8,143 nt of DNA from Bacillota bacterium. Its GTDB lineage: Bacteria; Bacillota; Limnochordia; Darwinibacteriales; Darwinibacteriaceae. Location of the stretch: positions 1-8,143 of the forward strand of contig JAAZLY010000012.1 of assembly GCA_012799115.1 (NCBI GenBank), read 5' to 3'. Below the pieces are notes generated by a model. The model was not told the DNA's origin and searched no databases. It worked only from the letters and a program-made list of their open reading frames with translations. A program made the translations under genes and the position numbers. Positions 6,664-8,143 of the stretch are shown here, in pieces (positions within the stretch are counted from its first letter, which is position 1; each line of letters opens with the position of its first letter).

Positions 6664-6673
6664 GGAGGTGATC
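6664..6673 (+). promoter_or_regulatory. Very strong Shine-Dalgarno for the DUF4097 gene
   Basis: GGAGGTGATC is a 10-base complement of the common 16S rRNA 3' end; its GGAGG core ends 9 bases before the ATG at 6678. Efficient translation is expected. Confidence 0.8.
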
Positions 6674-6677
6674 TAGG

Positions 6678-7811
6678 ATGCAAGACGAACGGCGTATGAT
6701 TCTGCGTATGCTCGAGGAGGGTAAGATATCGGCTGATGAAGCAACTGAGCTACTTAAGGCCCTTGGGACTAGCCAGAAAGCACCCGAGTCTGGTGCTGAA
6801 CCAGAGGATCCTTGGGTTCGTTTGGAAAAGCTTGGCGAAGACTTCGCTGCTAAGGTGGAAATCGCTACGGAGCGTTTCTCTCGATCCCTGGAGCATAGTG
6901 TCGGTGATAAACTCGGCAAACTGCCGCGAATTCTGTCCAAATTTCCCTTCTTTGGTTCCGAGGAGAGCCAGGAGTTTACAGGTGTCAGCATGGGCACCGT
7001 AGGTCCTGGCGAAGTAATTCCTGTGAGAATACGAAATCCTAATGGTTCTGTGAGGGTGACCGGGTGGAGCGAAGAGAGCTATCAGCTAAAGATGGTACAG
7101 AGGTTACGGGGAGGAGACCGGGAAGCTCTTCGAACTCGTCTCTATCATCTAGAGTGGGAGGAAGGAGCGGAACGGAAAGAGTTTGATCTTACTCTACCCA
7201 GCCTCGATGAACTGGATATTTCCCTTCACCTGATGATTCCAAAGGCCCGTATGTATGAGTTGAACCTACAGACGCAGACTGGGGCTCTGATCGTGGAAAA
7301 CTTGAAGGGAACAAGTCTAAACTTGGAGACGGTCAATGGTCATACGAAACTGCAGTCTGTGAAGGCCCACACGATTCAAGGAGAAGGTGGCAATGGTTCT
7401 TGCGAGATGAACCAAGTGGAAGCGAATTTGGTGAACTACCGCCTTGGTAATGGCTCGTTTCGAGTTTCGTTATCGGCTACGAATGTCGATCTCTTAACAT
7501 CAAATGGTGCGATACATGTACGAATTGTGGGCATTCCAGGGCTTACAAATTACAAGCTAGGGACGACCAATGGTGCCATCAAGATGATTCTACCTTCGCA
7601 GGTCGATGTTGGTCTTGCTCTAGACTTACAGACGGCGGTTGGTCGGATCTCAACGGACGTCAATGCCCTAGAGATCACTCGCCAGGAGCGGCAGGGGGGA
7701 GGAGCGTCTCTGGTTGCTCACTCTATAGAGTATTCAAGCAAACCGGATAAGCTAGATCTGCAGGCTTCATCCACCTCGGGATCCATTACTTTGTCGACTC
7801 AAGATGCCTGA
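6678..7811 (+). CDS. SHOCT-like plus DUF4097 beta-solenoid protein (YvlB/LiaX-type architecture)
   Basis: The 377-residue product has two parts. Residues 4-29 (ERRMILRMLEEGKISADEATELLKAL) form the short helical SHOCT-like module found at the N-terminus of many Firmicutes DUF4097 proteins. After a charged, probably helical linker (about 45-90), residues ~100-375 form a repetitive all-beta region of DUF4097 type, with turn motifs at N122-G123, T201-G202, N220-G221, N239-G240, N258-G259, N276-G277, N298-G299 and S367-G368, as expected for a solenoid. There is no signal peptide or membrane segment, so it is probably made as a soluble protein. The same architecture occurs in B. subtilis YvlB and enterococcal LiaX, the latter linked to cell-envelope stress and antimicrobial peptide sensing. 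That link is family knowledge; function in this organism is inferred. Terminators on both sides make it a single-gene unit. I found no convincing promoter in 6615-6660. Confidence 0.88.
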   Translation: MQDERRMILRMLEEGKISADEATELLKALGTSQKAPESGAEPEDPWVRLEKLGEDFAAKVEIATERFSRSLEHSVGDKLGKLPRILSKFPFFGSEESQEFTGVSMGTVGPGEVIPVRIRNPNGSVRVTGWSEESYQLKMVQRLRGGDREALRTRLYHLEWEEGAERKEFDLTLPSLDELDISLHLMIPKARMYELNLQTQTGALIVENLKGTSLNLETVNGHTKLQSVKAHTIQGEGGNGSCEMNQVEANLVNYRLGNGSFRVSLSATNVDLLTSNGAIHVRIVGIPGLTNYKLGTTNGAIKMILPSQVDVGLALDLQTAVGRISTDVNALEITRQERQGGGASLVAHSIEYSSKPDKLDLQASSTSGSITLSTQDA

Positions 7812-7857
7812 GTGTTCCCGGGGAAGGATCGGTTCAAGATATGACGAAAAGAAGGGG

Positions 7858-7882
7858 AGAGATGGTTATGCCATCTCTTTTT
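7858..7882 (+). terminator. Intrinsic terminator after the DUF4097 gene
   Basis: AGAGATGG (7858-7865) pairs perfectly with CCATCTCT (7871-7878) around loop TTATG. The stem can be extended by G-U pairs, and the T-run is at 7878-7882. The next gene starts only 22 bases later. Confidence 0.85.
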
Positions 7883-7904
7883 CTATAGAGAAATGGGGTT
7901 TGTT

Positions 7905-8143
7905 ATGATCAAGTTAATTGCATCAGATTTAGACGATACCTTACTCGATCGAAATGTCCAAGTGAGCGCCAAGAACAAGGAGGCGATCACCAAGGCTTTG
8001 GACGAGGGCATTTTCTTCACCATCGCCACCGGACGCATGTACCAGGCAACCGCTCCCTTCGCGAAGGCCCTTGGATTGGATCCTCAGCAAGCGCTCATTT
8101 GCTATAATGGGGCTTTGGTTCGCCGCTTGTCAGGGGAAGTTAT
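7905..8143 (+). CDS. Cof-type HAD-superfamily hydrolase (3'-truncated by window edge)
   Basis: Only the first 79 codons are present; the gene runs off the window. The start MIKLIASDLDDTLL carries HAD motif I, DLDDT, with the nucleophile D8 and acid/base D10. ATGR (41-44) supplies the motif II Thr at 42, and ICYNGA is typical of the Cof/YidA-like group (class IIB cap), which dephosphorylates sugar phosphates and related small metabolites in the cytoplasm with Mg2+. The exact substrate cannot be told from this fragment. The ATG at 7905 is preceded by a weak ribosome site, GGGG at 7895-7898. The gene is separated from the DUF4097 gene by a terminator. Confidence 0.92.
   Translation, partial: MIKLIASDLDDTLLDRNVQVSAKNKEAITKALDEGIFFTIATGRMYQATAPFAKALGLDPQQALICYNGALVRRLSGEV

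Noticed and set aside
7721..7730. Palindrome CTCTATAGAG, with the related CTATAGAG at 4132-4139 and 7883-7890
   Set aside because: It is short, one copy lies inside coding sequence, and there is no consistent spacing to genes; chance recurrence is likely.

Overview
The window reads as chromosomal DNA of a Firmicutes-like bacterium. The Shine-Dalgarno sequences are strong (for example GGAGGTGATC at 6664-6673, an exact match to the usual 16S rRNA 3' end). The genes are compact, most units end in hairpin plus T-run terminators, and two gene types are common in Firmicutes: a SHOCT-like/DUF4097 protein and a short SplB-like radical SAM protein. Against that background, two neighbouring genes encode secreted proteins that look like outer-membrane beta-barrels ending in phenylalanine. 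This suggests a diderm Firmicute lineage (Limnochordia- or Halanaerobiia-like). That placement is an inference from gene content; no marker gene here proves it.

Layout. 1-2267: uvrA, cut at its 5' end by the window edge. 2273-4111: uvrC, translationally close-coupled to uvrA, with a terminator built over its stop codon. 4161-5033: an SPL-like radical SAM enzyme ending in a possible sliding-clamp-binding peptide. 5039-5072: a hairpin terminator between convergent genes. 5086-5805 (minus) and 5939-6568 (plus): two divergently transcribed barrel genes that hand alignment shows to be paralogues. The 133-base gap between them holds a large imperfect palindrome that can be read as two mirror-image promoters. 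6678-7811: a SHOCT-like/DUF4097 envelope-stress-type protein. 7905-8143: the start of a Cof-type HAD phosphatase, cut by the window end. No RNA gene, mobile element, CRISPR array or gene-free stretch over 300 bases was seen.

How the parts fit. uvrA and uvrC supply damage recognition and dual incision for nucleotide excision repair; uvrB would be expected upstream. The radical SAM gene belongs to a family whose characterised member, spore photoproduct lyase, reverses UV damage. Its position and C-terminal QMSLPL peptide make a DNA-linked role possible but unproven. The barrel pair and the DUF4097 protein suggest a cell-envelope theme in the second half. The most interesting points are the head-to-head barrel paralogues with their mirrored intergenic region, and the clamp-like tail on the radical SAM protein.
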